Assembly (NCBI GenBank): GCA_024704765.1
Contig: JAKMXF010000288.1
Span: forward strand, 62,001-126,000
Length of the DNA: 64,000 nucleotides
Origin: Oopsacas minuta
Lineage: Eukaryota; Porifera; Hexactinellida; Lyssacinosida; Leucopsacidae
Direction: 5' to 3'
The stretch's first letter is position 1. Every line of letters begins with the position of its first letter. The position numbers and the translations under genes are program-made. Below are positions 1-10,700 of this stretch, piece after piece. Below the pieces are notes generated by a model that saw nothing but the letters and a program-made list of their open reading frames with translations, was not told where the DNA came from and searched no databases.

Positions 1-1810
1 GTGCTTCAGTACATAGCCATGGGTTTATTCATTGTTATGTAATATAATATTATATTTCTTGTGATGGAGGTACTCTCTCTTCTCGTGATTTAGATATTGC
101 AAAAATGGTATTACATAATACTGATATTAGTAAGGTAATCTCGTGATTTGAGATAAACTACAACTTGCTAGAGCATTCTAATTAATATATTTCTCATTTG
201 AGAGAACTAACACCCAATTATAAGGATTTTATTTAAGTCACTAGAGATGGTTTAATGGCTTAATGGCTTAATGGCTTGTGGTTACTATCAGACCTCTTTT
301 ACACAATTTGCAGCTAAATTATATTCATAATTAAGACCGCCATATATGATGCATTTTTTTGCATGCTTCAAAAGTCCATCGTGTATATGTTGGATTTTCC
401 ATGCGAATTATTCGATAATCGATACAATTCCAAAACCTGAAGATGGTGCAGAGTTGAATAAAACAGCATAAGCTGCAGAGCTTCAAATGCTAATGGGGTT
501 AGCACTAATTGCTGCGTATTTATGAGAGCAGTAAGATCTCCACATTAAAAAATAGAGGCCGTTAAACCTATCTTTGAATATCAATTTGTATGTATAATGA
601 ATTATTCGCATTTAATGCAAATGTCAGAATTTATCACGGTTGCTGTGGAAACGGAATTTCAATTCCCATCCCCATCCTATTCCCACCGGAAATGTATGGG
701 AATGCCCACTGTTCCCTTTCCCACGGCAACCCTGGAATTTATTCACCCTCATGTTACGTGATATTATAAACAATATCTCCCTCGGACAACAAAGGATTAC
801 CCTTTTCCCCTATATACTTACTCTTGTCAGTTATCTTGTAAATTCGTCAAAAAGTGTGACTACAATAACGGTAAATTGGTGAGTATAACTTCCTGGGATT
901 ATACTTGCATAACGTTTGGACAGTGCAATAGTTCACCGCACTTCCATTAGATTAGATTGATACACAATTTAATTCAATTTTACGCGTCTAAGGTTATAAG
1001 TGTATTGCTTTCTACTGTACCGAGTATACTATTGTATTATAGTGCCTTTATTGTTGTTTATTATATATGAATATAAAGTAAACAAATAATTGAAATTTCC
1101 TAGAGACTTGCATTAATCGGATATTAGGGGTAATGGTGTGAATCTGGTGGCTTAAGGGAAAATTACGTCGGAACAGACGTTGATTTGAGATTTGTAAGTT
1201 ATATTATACTACGAGTATTTGAGTAGAGTTTTCTACTCTCTCTGCTGGAATAAATCCATAGTATTACATCTATTCTCAGGAATTTTAAATTGAGATTTAT
1301 GATAACCATCCAGTCCAGCAAGTTTCTTGAGGCAGCCGGCAGTCTCATTGATGCCAACCTGGCATCTCACCAATCCGTGGGATCCTTTTAAAATTTGTTA
1401 GTCTTACTGTTAGAACCGCGGTAATAACCCGTCAGAGTTGGTATCTCTGGAGACATTCGCGTTATACCCTTACGTTTTCCTTAATTGTAGGGACTGTTCC
1501 GTAAACATAGATGAAGGAATAATTGTTGGGAGGACTATTTACCATAAATAAATGTGAAAGTCACTAATGCTCTTCTAGTATTCTTGTACATATTTTTTTG
1601 GACATAATATGAATGCTTACTTATGTTTGTCCAACGAAAATCAGGAGAACATATCCATTTTATGTCACGTCTTGACGGGACTATAACCCAATAACCCTTC
1701 GAAAGGGCGGGCGTCCGTGGCTTTGGAACTATTTATTTGTACTACTTTGCTCAGCTAGTTACAGAGTTTGAATTAACGAGTCTATTGATCAGTTAGATTA
1801 GCTCGTAGTA
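1..1810. other. Intergenic region upstream of RPL13
   Basis: No coding sequence can be supported here. The short open frames are uncharacterised and lack recognisable motifs. The region holds a hAT-like repeat copy near 636-734, and its last few hundred bases should contain the RPL13 promoter, although no core promoter motif is convincing by eye. Confidence 0.5.
636..734. repeat. Short hAT-like repeat, copy 1
   Basis: A stretch rich in TTCCCATCCCCA-type runs that ends GGCAACCCTGG. A related copy lies at 10845-10934, with the same core (ATTCCCATC...GGAATTCCC...CCCACGGCACCCTG) and ends of CAGGGCTGTC and GGCACCCTG. The CAGGG-type terminal inverted repeats suggest a non-autonomous hAT element. 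The exact left end is uncertain. Confidence 0.45.
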
Positions 1811-3379
1811 ATGGGTAAGAGGAACGGTATGATACCAAATGGACATTTCCATAAAGACTGGCAGTCACGAATCCGCACGTGGTTCAATCAGCCGGGGAGG
1901 AAAGACCGGAGACGAAAGACACGTCAAAAGAGAGCTCTGCGTATAGCTCCCAGACCTGTATCCGGTGTGTTTCGCCCTACAGTACATTGTCAGACAGTGA
2001 AGTACAACCACAGACTCAGACTAGGAAGAGGCTTCACTCTAGATGAACTCAAAGCAGCAGGCATTTCTAAGAAGTTTGCACCTACGATAGGTATATCTGT
2101 AGACCATAGACGAAAGAACAGATCGCTAGAATGTCTACAGAGGAATGTTCAGGTGAGGAAATAGTGTATGGTATTTATTTCACTTTTGAGTTGGGACGTA
2201 CGGCCACGTACCCAAAGGGTAGGCAGGGCATGGCATGCATACCAACCGTCACGTTTTTTAGGCAAAATTTAGGGATTTGTCGGGCGTCCCTCTTTTCGCG
2301 AGAACAAAACGAGAGACATTACGTCTCAAATATTTCTACTAGTAGTTATTTACTCTTGAATTATGGTTACTCGTATTTTTCTGATCTAACATAATCATTT
2401 CAATTACAGATGACTCACGTAGTTCATGGCATTGGTGAGTTTCTCCAAATTAAATCTATATGCTAGAGATTTTGATTCAACACAAAGGGACCCCAGAGCT
2501 TATTTTGTTAATTTAAGATATCTACGAATATTTCATATGATTAATCATACATTTACACTGACAACTTATGTATCCATGGTGTGTAAATCTGATTTATTTT
2601 CATATATACTATTTCTACGTGATTCATCATATGATTAATTATGTGTACGTACATAGTTCAAATGATAATGTTTATAGAGCCAATTGGCTGGTTTTATTAG
2701 GTAGAAATACGGCATATGGAATTGTGGATTTTGTAAATTGGAGTACAGCAGACTCAGCTTAATAGGGTCACATCTGGACTAGGCCATTTTGACCCGATTA
2801 AGCTGAATACAATAACTCTTTTTGTATGATTCTATTTCTGACCAAATACCCCGATTAAACAGAGCCTACTGTACTTGACTACATATTTCTTGACTTAACA
2901 TCGCCACATCATTTGATAAATTAGTACAAAAGGAGTCTGAAGCTCCCTCCTCGAAAGAAATTTGGACAATTTTCAGTGATTTTTCTCAAAGTAAATATTT
3001 TTCCAGCTCGAGTGCGGGATAATCGAGAGTTTACTGTACTTGTTATTTTATTTTCCATTTATTCCAGCGATTGAAGGAATATCAAGGTCGAATGATATTG
3101 TTCCCAGTGAACAAGAAGAAGCCCAAACCAGGAGATAGCAGTCAGAAGGAATGTGACACTGCTCTACAGCTCAAAACAAAACGACTCCTCCCTCTAAAGA
3201 AAACGCTACACAGAGAAAAACCACGAAAAATCCCGAAAAGTCTAAAGCGAGTCCATGTGTTTGGAGTGCTCCGACAGGCTAAAATGGAAAAGAAAAATGT
3301 AGGGAGGGAAGCTAGAGAGGCAGCTAGAGCTGAGAAGGGATTAGCACAGAAGGGTAAGGGCAAAGGAAAGAAGAAATGA
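1811..3379 (+). CDS. RPL13: 60S ribosomal protein L13 (eL13), two coding exons
   Basis: Component of the large cytosolic ribosomal subunit. Coding exons are 1811-2152 and 3068-3379, giving 217 residues against about 211 in human. The splice is CAG|GTGAGG to TTCCAG|CGA with phase 0. Family hallmarks visible: HFHKDWQ and TWFNQP near the N-terminus, RRIAPRP-like [36 protein letters not shown], and [13 protein letters not shown] starting exon 2. The C-terminal tail is highly basic (GKGKGKKK). ATG 1811 is chosen because [10 protein letters not shown] aligns with the family N-terminus. An upstream non-coding exon is possible but not shown. The intron contains a 25-nt exon-like segment, described separately. 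Confidence 0.95.
2410..2434 (+). promoter_or_regulatory. Candidate poison micro-exon in the RPL13 intron
   Basis: A 25-nt stretch is bounded by a good acceptor (CAATTACAG) and a strong donor (GTGAGT). It is not needed for the protein. Including it would shift the frame of RPL13 exon 2 and reach a TAG after about 24 codons of that exon. It could be a regulated, non-productive exon or a chance pair of splice sites. Confidence 0.3.
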
Positions 3380-5208
3380 TTATTCTATACAGATTGTTGC
3401 TTAGGATTTGTAGTAGAATTGTTGAGTTAGTTTAGTATTAATTATTATCTGTCGAGTTATGCAATTTTGTGTAATTTAATTAGTGAATTGAATATTAGGG
3501 AAATCTGTAAATTCTAATGAAAGGTCTGTCACGAATATTTTAGTGATTTTTGTTCTGTAAAACACTGAATTATTTGGTTTGGTTTTTAGTTTGACCTCCT
3601 CCCCATGATATGGAAAATTGTATATAGCTATACTAAATGTTACTAAAAGAGACAAATTCGGACTTGTAATTGAATATATATTGTAAATCAAAACTGCCAC
3701 TACGAGCCTGTTGTGGAACTCCTGTATATCAAAGGATGCACCATTAACTTGGCAAATGAATTCAATTATTTTGGCAACCGGACAGAAAATTCTATTCTTT
3801 TGGCAAACAAAGGAATTAATTTGGGAAATGTTTAAAATTATAGGCCCTATATATTGGTATCATTTCAACATTTCCCTTTATAGAGTGTGGAGTCATATAC
3901 TCAGACACATCAGGTACTTCACTACATCCACATATCCGTCCTCAGGCGTTGCGCCTTCTCAGCTATAATCCAGCTATAATTGAATTTTCAGTTCGGTTGC
4001 CAAAATCATTGAATTCAGTTGGCTAGATAATATTACATTCGTATACCAAATTTCCCTCTTTTGACATTGGTTGAGTTGGGTGGGAGTATTATTACAGTTT
4101 AGAATCGTCTGTGACAGAATCTCTCCAATTCTCTAGTCAGAACTTCATTATCTACACACAACTTCTCTAATTCTTTAGATTGACATCTTGTATTTGTAGA
4201 TGCAAAATAGTTAAGTAATTCCTTAATTATCTTTGTGTTCACATGTTAAACACAAGTTCCAATCCATATACTAGCTAGATATAAATCATTTACAAGTCCG
4301 AATTTGTCTGTTTTAGTACCATTTAGTGTAGCCAGCGGCGTATCCAGAGGGGGATTTAGGTGTTCAAACAACCCCTCATAACTAGTTTCCAAAAGGGATG
4401 TGTTGTTATTTATAATTCGATTTTCCTTAATAAGCGCATAGCTTTTGGAATCTTATTTACAGAATGCTATCCAATTTTCACAATTATTTTTCAACGAGTT
4501 TACCAGGCGATATCCCAGAAGACTCCAGATAACTAATGTATTAGCAGAGTAGGGTTTGGGGAGGAGATCAAACTAAAAAGCAAACCAAATACTTCAGTGT
4601 TATACGGACAAAAATCACTAAAATATTTAGCCCGGCAGTATCGATTACTAGTGCCATTCAAACAAATTGAATTATTTGGAAAAGCTGTCGGCACAGGGAA
4701 ATTTGGATATTTAGATCAGAATTCATTGAAAGTAATAACACTGATATACAAATTGTACAGTTTTTGATGATTAAATAAAAATAGCTGGAATTGAACAATT
4801 TGACGGAATGTTTATGAATGAGTTAAGTATGTATTCATAACAGGTCTAGAATTTGTAATTTTCTGGTTGGAAGATTGCACCAATATGCGATTAAATATAT
4901 GAAATTAAACGTCGGTCATGTTTATTACCTACTAAATCATACTAATATTAACTATCACTAGCACGCTACGCGGATTCTAACACTTCGTGTCCGTACTCAG
5001 CCTTCGGCCCTCGCTTTTACTATTAGTTTGTGTGATATTCGGAATCAGCGTACCCGATTACCCCACAATAACCGTTGAAACCATATTTCTAGGATAATTT
5101 TGAAATTTGTTTACTTTTTGTTTACTTTATATTCATATAAACAACTTAAATTTGTATATGACAAATCCATAAGTGTGATTCGGATTCAGCATATTCGCTA
5201 ACTTTTAG
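3380..5208. other. Intergenic region with foldback repeat and dispersed repeats
   Basis: No gene is supported. The left arm of an inverted repeat (about 3480-3685) matches the reverse complement of a right arm at about 4288-4333 plus 4549-4640. The right arm is split by roughly 215 bp that begins near CAGCGGCGTATCCAGAGGGG, which is typical of a hAT end. At about 5035-5215 there is a repeat with a direct copy at about 8985-9190. Confidence 0.5.
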
Positions 5209-5215
5209 TCAAGTT
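5035..5215 (+). repeat. Dispersed repeat, copy 1
   Basis: Shares a long diverged match with about 8985-9190 in the same orientation. Common blocks include CCGATTACC, TTTGTTTACTTTATATTCAT, AAACAAC, TCGGATTCAG and TTTTATTGAA-like ends. Both copies are followed by CAACGGACAAAC. The family is not recognised. Confidence 0.5.
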
Positions 5216-5248
5216 TTATGAAATTTGTATATTTTCCTGATTAACACC

Positions 5249-5318
5249 ATAGATATAAAGATATATAGATATATAGATATATAGATATATAGATATATAG
5301 ATATATAGATATATAGAT
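5249..5318. repeat. Octamer microsatellite (ATATAGAT)n
   Basis: About eight nearly perfect tandem copies of an 8-bp unit. It overlaps the 3' end of the decayed gene on the minus strand, where it produces an artificial repeated YIYISIYL-like translation. Confidence 0.9.
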
Positions 5319-5388
5319 TTTTGTAAATACGAATTCCACATTCCATTTCAGCTTCCTTAGCAACGGACAAACGGACAGACAAACAGAT

Positions 5389-5433
5389 AGCAGTGACAAT
5401 GATAGTATCTCCACTACTATCATTGTCACTGCT
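5389..5433. repeat. Perfect 19-bp inverted repeat (hairpin)
   Basis: Positions 5389-5407 are an exact reverse complement of 5415-5433, with a 7-base spacer (TCTCCAC). The arm begins AGCAGTGACAATGATAGTA. It lies inside the decayed gene, where it encodes an SDNDSS-like acidic segment and its complement. Confidence 0.9.
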
Positions 5434-6264
5434 AATGTCCAATATTTCCAATGGAACTGGTACAGGTAGGTCCTCTGAATGTGGAACTGGCCTAATGGCG
5501 GACGGTACATCTGGGTACGCAATACTGGATTTATTCTTTCGGGTGATACCATCAATTTTCGTCATACAGAAATATCAATCCGAAAGATGACACATTGGTT
5601 CTCTCCATATCATTGGAACCGCAAACAGCATTTTCTTTCTCTTCCCAGCATACCACAAGCGTAAGTTCTCAACGCATGTCTTACAGGCATTGTGTGGGGC
5701 CCACGGCTTATCTTAATCCCCAAGATGGCATCCAAAATATGCGAAATAACAGCGTTCTACAGCCTTTGTGATATTTTGCCGTTGGTCAGTTGTAGTATAC
5801 CTCCCACAAATATAACAAAACTTTTCAGGAGAATTTTTACAAACTAGAGAAGCCATAAACAATAAAATAAACAAAATAAACTAAATGTCGAGTGCAATAA
5901 AACAGATTATAACTACTATTAGAGGCAATTTACATCATATAAGCTATTAAAACCAAATAAATTGTATAAGTGTGATGTGTAGAATTGAATTTAGAAATAT
6001 TTGACCATGTGGTCAATTAAAAGACCGAAATAACTAAAATAGAAATTTCTTACTTTTAGTACCCTTGAGAATGAAAAAAATACATCATTATTCCCAATAT
6101 ATATCTACACTAAGCAAAGATAATGGAAAGAAGATCATCAAGGATGTTGTATATCAGTGTAATTATTACAGAACCATCCTGTTTGTAACCAATTCAATGT
6201 TAAGTTTATATTTGATATTTCCTAATATTTATTGTATTTTCAGATTATTTTCGCGATTTCTATA

Positions 6265-7512
6265 ATGGTTAGTGTTAGCACCGTTCAATTTGATGAGAGT
6301 TTTCCCTCTCAGGTAGAGAGAGTCCGCAGAGAAATCACCGAGAGATTCATTAGGGCACACAAGGTTCTGCAAGATAGAGAGAGAGACCTCTTAGCAGAAT
6401 TACAACACTTATTAGATGATTATCCTGGAGAGGGAATAGAGGAGGAAAAGAAACAAATGGTGGCCTCCAAAGAACTGTTGTCTGCTCTAAAAGAGAACAC
6501 GAGGAAAGATGTTCTAGATCAGAGTGTAGCTCTCATGGATGAAAGAATTAAAGAGTTGGAGAGCAAACTCGAGAGAGTTCGTCTTACCTATAAAAACGTG
6601 GGTTTGGAATGGGATGAGTTGCTAGAGAAGAAACTTGGAGAAACTGGTAGATTACGACTTAATCCCAGGAAGAACAAGACACCAAACTACAAGAATGTGT
6701 CTCAACCTGTAGAGGTGTTTGGGAGACATAGTACAAAGGACAAATCATCTGGTGTGTTTTGTTATCCTGCTCGCATAGCTATAGATCCTGTAACTAACTA
6801 TATCTACATATGTGATAATGGATGGGATAGAGTACAGGTATTCAATAGTTTTTATGATTTTGTATTCTTATTCGATCACAAGATGGGTGGTCCAGCTGGT
6901 ATATGTATAGCACAGGACAAAGTATATGTAACACAGTATTGTAGCTGTTGTATGAACGTATATTCTATGAGAGGGCAATTATTGCATTCTGTCGGTGGTA
7001 AAGGAAAGAATGAATTAGAATTTGACTGTCCATCAGGCATAAATATCTCTATTGATAAGAATAGTATTTATATTGCAGAGTTACATAATAACAGAGTTCA
7101 ATGCTTGAACTTGAATCTGTCATTTAATTCTTTCATTCCTGATATTTATGGAGCTAGAGATGTTAAGCTAACCTCTACTGAGGTTGTTGTCCTGTGTATT
7201 AGTGATCCTTGCTTGATTATTTATAATTATGCTCACCAATCAATTCGTCATATGATGATTACTAAAGGAGAAGGGAAACTAGTAATACATCCAGTCTGTT
7301 TATTCGTGGATGAATCTGGTAATATTCTTATTACTGACTTTGAGGCTCATTGTGTATGTGTGTTTTCACATGAAGGGGAATTAATACACAAGATAGGAAA
7401 GGAAGGACAACAGAGAGGAGAGTTTATCCAACCCGCAGGAATATGTATAAACCAGGAAGGGAGGCTTCTAGTATCATCTGAGAATCCTAATCATGCTATA
7501 CAGATATTCTAA
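6265..7512 (+). CDS. Coiled-coil/NHL-repeat protein (TRIM-NHL-like, no RING or B-box)
   Basis: A 415-residue protein. Residues about 10-135 form a charged coiled coil (VERVRREITERF, LLAELQHLLDDY, MDERIKELESKLE), followed by about five or six NHL repeats that should fold as a beta-propeller (IAIDPVTNYIYI, GICIAQDKVYV, LFVDESGNILITDFEAHCVCVFS, GICINQEGRLLVSS). In TRIM-NHL proteins the propeller binds RNA or protein, but this protein lacks the RING and B-box, so ligase activity is not expected. The ATG at 6265 is chosen because the sequence upstream looks like an intron end (TTGTATTTTCAG at 6232-6243) followed by a short untranslated stretch; a close copy at 44269-45513 keeps the same arrangement. 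The coding region is a single exon, with at least one upstream non-coding exon likely. Confidence 0.85.
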   Translation: MVSVSTVQFDESFPSQVERVRREITERFIRAHKVLQDRERDLLAELQHLLDDYPGEGIEEEKKQMVASKELLSALKENTRKDVLDQSVALMDERIKELESKLERVRLTYKNVGLEWDELLEKKLGETGRLRLNPRKNKTPNYKNVSQPVEVFGRHSTKDKSSGVFCYPARIAIDPVTNYIYICDNGWDRVQVFNSFYDFVFLFDHKMGGPAGICIAQDKVYVTQYCSCCMNVYSMRGQLLHSVGGKGKNELEFDCPSGINISIDKNSIYIAELHNNRVQCLNLNLSFNSFIPDIYGARDVKLTSTEVVVLCISDPCLIIYNYAHQSIRHMMITKGEGKLVIHPVCLFVDESGNILITDFEAHCVCVFSHEGELIHKIGKEGQQRGEFIQPAGICINQEGRLLVSSENPNHAIQIF

Positions 7513-7709
7513 TTTAATCATTTCCCTTGAACTTTTCTCGTTTTTTGCTACTTTTTAGTATCTTTACTATTGTCTATTCCTTTAATAGTAATATTAGTGC
7601 TATTTTCTTTTATTCTATATTCTTGCTAATTACGTCATTTGATAGTTTAATTATTTAATTTTTTTGTTATTAGCTTTATAACTCAAATATTTCATAAACA
7701 TTACTTAGT

Positions 7710-10700
7710 ATGACAGATAAATCTATTTTAGTAACACAGCTTCAACAATCTCATTCTACAGGTATTTAATATATTTATATTATAAGTAGGAATATAGGAA
7801 TAGGACAGCTAATAGTGGCGGTTACAAGGGGTGGGGGCGAAATCTCAATATTTAGATGATTGAATATACAAAGACCCATGTGTTACAGTGGAACCTCTAT
7901 AATTCTAAGCGGGCAATTTTCTTCCACCTCAAAATCTCAGCGTAAGGATTTTTCCATTTGAAATACTACATTGGGAGTTATCTGTAGATCTGCTGACCAA
8001 ATCTCCTTCAATTATAGAGGTTGTATTGTATGACAAATTTCTTGTTATTCGCAGCTAAGGAATATTTTTAGCGAAGTAGAAACATAAAAATTTTGGATAT
8101 TCGCCTACCTCACCGTGACACTAATTTACTGATTTCTGCTCAAATTTGAGGAGACGAGCGTGTTGTGAATAACTTGAAAATCCGCAAGTTCCAAGAAATG
8201 ACCGTCACACCATTCATTCGGATATGATAATTCACTATTTATCATATATAGAAGCTTTTGCTAAGATTATTTCCCTGTATAGAATCGGTCAATCCAGATA
8301 TTGAGAGACTACAATCTACTCAGGCTTCTAGATTACAGGAAATACAGTTTATAGAAGATGAAAAGAAAAGAATTCAATCTAAAATAGAAGCTATTGCATT
8401 AGGACAGCAAGAACAGAATAATACAATTATACACGATAACACATCTTATGTTAGTATTGTAACAATTCTTATAATTGAAAAATCCGTTTATTAGCAATTA
8501 TTGAATTGTAAATGGATTGCATAAATCCAAATTCAAGTAAATCCATGCAAAATACGATTAGTCAATAGACAAACCCATTTGTACTTGATTCTCTTATCGC
8601 TATTTATTTGATTGTATATTTAGAAAAAGCAGAAAAAACGACGGAAGAAGAAACGAGTTAAAGGAGAAGAAACAAAACAATTTAAACCAGAAGTCCCTGA
8701 AGTAGATATTGAGTATGTTTAATACGAATTTTCCTAATAATACGAACAAATATTTACACAATATTGTTTGTTGAAATGGGCAATTTGGGTGTCAGAATTC
8801 ACAGCAATAAATACGTTTACAATAATGATTTTCCTAAAAATTTTATCTTTCGTACTCAGTTGCTAATATATGTTACGGCCCTTTGGCTCTCGCTTTGCGA
8901 TGAACTCGGCGCATTGCGCCTCGAGGTATTTAACGGACAAACAACAATTGAGATTTAATAATTTTGATGTTGTTTACAATATTTGGACTCAGCATACTCG
9001 ATTACCCTAGGATATTCGTTGAAAGTATGATTCTACCTCAATTTTGAGATTTGTTTACTTTATATTCATAAAAACAACAATAAATTTACATATGATTAAT
9101 CCAAAAGTGTGAAAATCGGATTCAGTATATTCGATATATTTAGTGAAGTTTTATTGAATTCTATTTACTTCCTTGAAAAACACGATAAATACATAGTTAT
9201 GCGACAATTTCAAAATTGCATACCGTAAATCCTTACTTTGACAACGGACAAACAAACAACAACAATTGAGATTTAATAATATAGATTGAATTTCTTTCCT
9301 TTTAGATATATTTCTGAACCGATCCTAACTCCAAGAGATCCTCTATTCTACACTTACCACAAAATATTTCAACATTTCAAAGCAAGTTATAATATCCGCT
9401 ATCGTAAAGCCTATTTTTCCAGTATTTAAAACATAATCAGTTTGGTCGCTGTTAGTGGAAACATGTTTCAGCTCCACCGCCTCTGATTTTGCTATCACAT
9501 GAATACTGTAATTATTGTATTTTGAAACATTTCAGAAATCTTACTTTATAATTCATCCATTTTTATAACTATCTTGTTCTCGTTGCAAACATGTAAATAT
9601 AATTCCATAAAATATAGCTCCCAGATCCTCGCATACAAGAGACAGCTATTCCTGTACCAGAAGTTAAGAAGCACGAGGTAAGTATTTTCTGTTGTATATT
9701 CTAAATACAGCAGAACTTCGTTAATATGAACGAATATTTACACAAAAAAGGTCCCTACCATTGTTTTCAATTGATATTGCTTCGGATAAGAAGTACTAAT
9801 TTCGAAGGTCCACTCGTATACGTATCAACGAGATTCTACTGTATTTACTGAACAATTAATCTAATCTAGATTGCTAGAGATGTAATGATAGAGGAAGATT
9901 CTGATGAAGATAGAGAGGTGAGTTTATTGCTAGTTTATTATAAATATATTACAATCTGAGCTAACATGATTTGTCATAATTTTAAATGTTCATATTTAGT
10001 CACCTCCTATCATATCGAAATCTAAATTAGACAAAATAGCTCCCAAAGTTTCATCGCTTTTACTTGTAATCCGCTTATATCAAAGGAATTATCACGTTTC
10101 CTTCGAAAAAGGAAATTTGACTGAAAATTGATACAAAGTCTATTGACTAACATTGATATTACGTAATACGTGCTATAGTAAGCTCTTTTAATAACAAAGT
10201 GCTCAGGACTCCGGTTTAATTTTGTTGTAAGCGGAGTAATACCAATTACTTTCAAGCTATAAGGGGAAAGAATCACTTCGTTATTGCGGGAATTTCGTAA
10301 TATCCGTTGGTTATAACGTGTAGTTTACTGTATATGGCATGGTTGGAAGGGATTTCCCTTGTTTTCTTGGGCAAACTATTTTGTATATTTCATAATGGTC
10401 TTCTCTACTTATTTATTGTATTTCATTATTTAGGGGGAAAAGCCCAAACTGTCTAAGAAGAAGATCCGTAAGATGAACAGACTTACTGTAGCTGAATTGA
10501 AACAGCTGGTAGATAGACCAGATGTTGTTGAGATGCATGACGTCACTGCACAGGACCCCAGACTACTCGTGTACTTAAAGGTACATATAAACAGCATGAA
10601 AATTATTTTGTAATTTCAATGAATTGGTGAGCTTAGGTTTACTGTCAAATTAACCTACTCTATAGTCTTATAGGAATACTGTTCCTGTACCAAGACATTG

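Larger units (their letters stand above)
5209..5856 (-). pseudogene. Decayed cysteine-rich gene, two in-frame stops
   Basis: Reading from ATG at 5856, one frame runs to a stop at 5209 but is broken twice: TAA within the block GD*DKPWAPH, and TGA in LSD*YFCMTK. The translation has paired cysteines (CYICG, ACKTCVENL) and blocks such as ERCYFAYFGC, MIWREP and IRPVPHSEDLPVP. From memory this resembles an uncharacterised invertebrate family that often occurs in many genomic copies and may be linked to mobile elements; the family has no name I can vouch for. The C-terminal end runs into an octamer microsatellite, so the tail is probably not original coding sequence. Confidence 0.55.

Noticed and set aside
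640-882. 80-codon open frame on the plus strand
   Set aside because: It overlaps the hAT-like repeat at 636-734, has no domain features, and its sequence is paralleled in another repeat copy.
2153-3067. Possible intronic snoRNA in RPL13, as in vertebrates
   Set aside because: No convincing paired C box (RTGATGA) and D box (CTGA) with a terminal stem could be found.
10661-10674. Alternative acceptor TTATAG at 10673 for SF3B2 exon 8
   Set aside because: It puts the exon out of frame with an early stop. The acceptor CTATAG ending at 10665 yields [12 protein letters not shown], matching the family.
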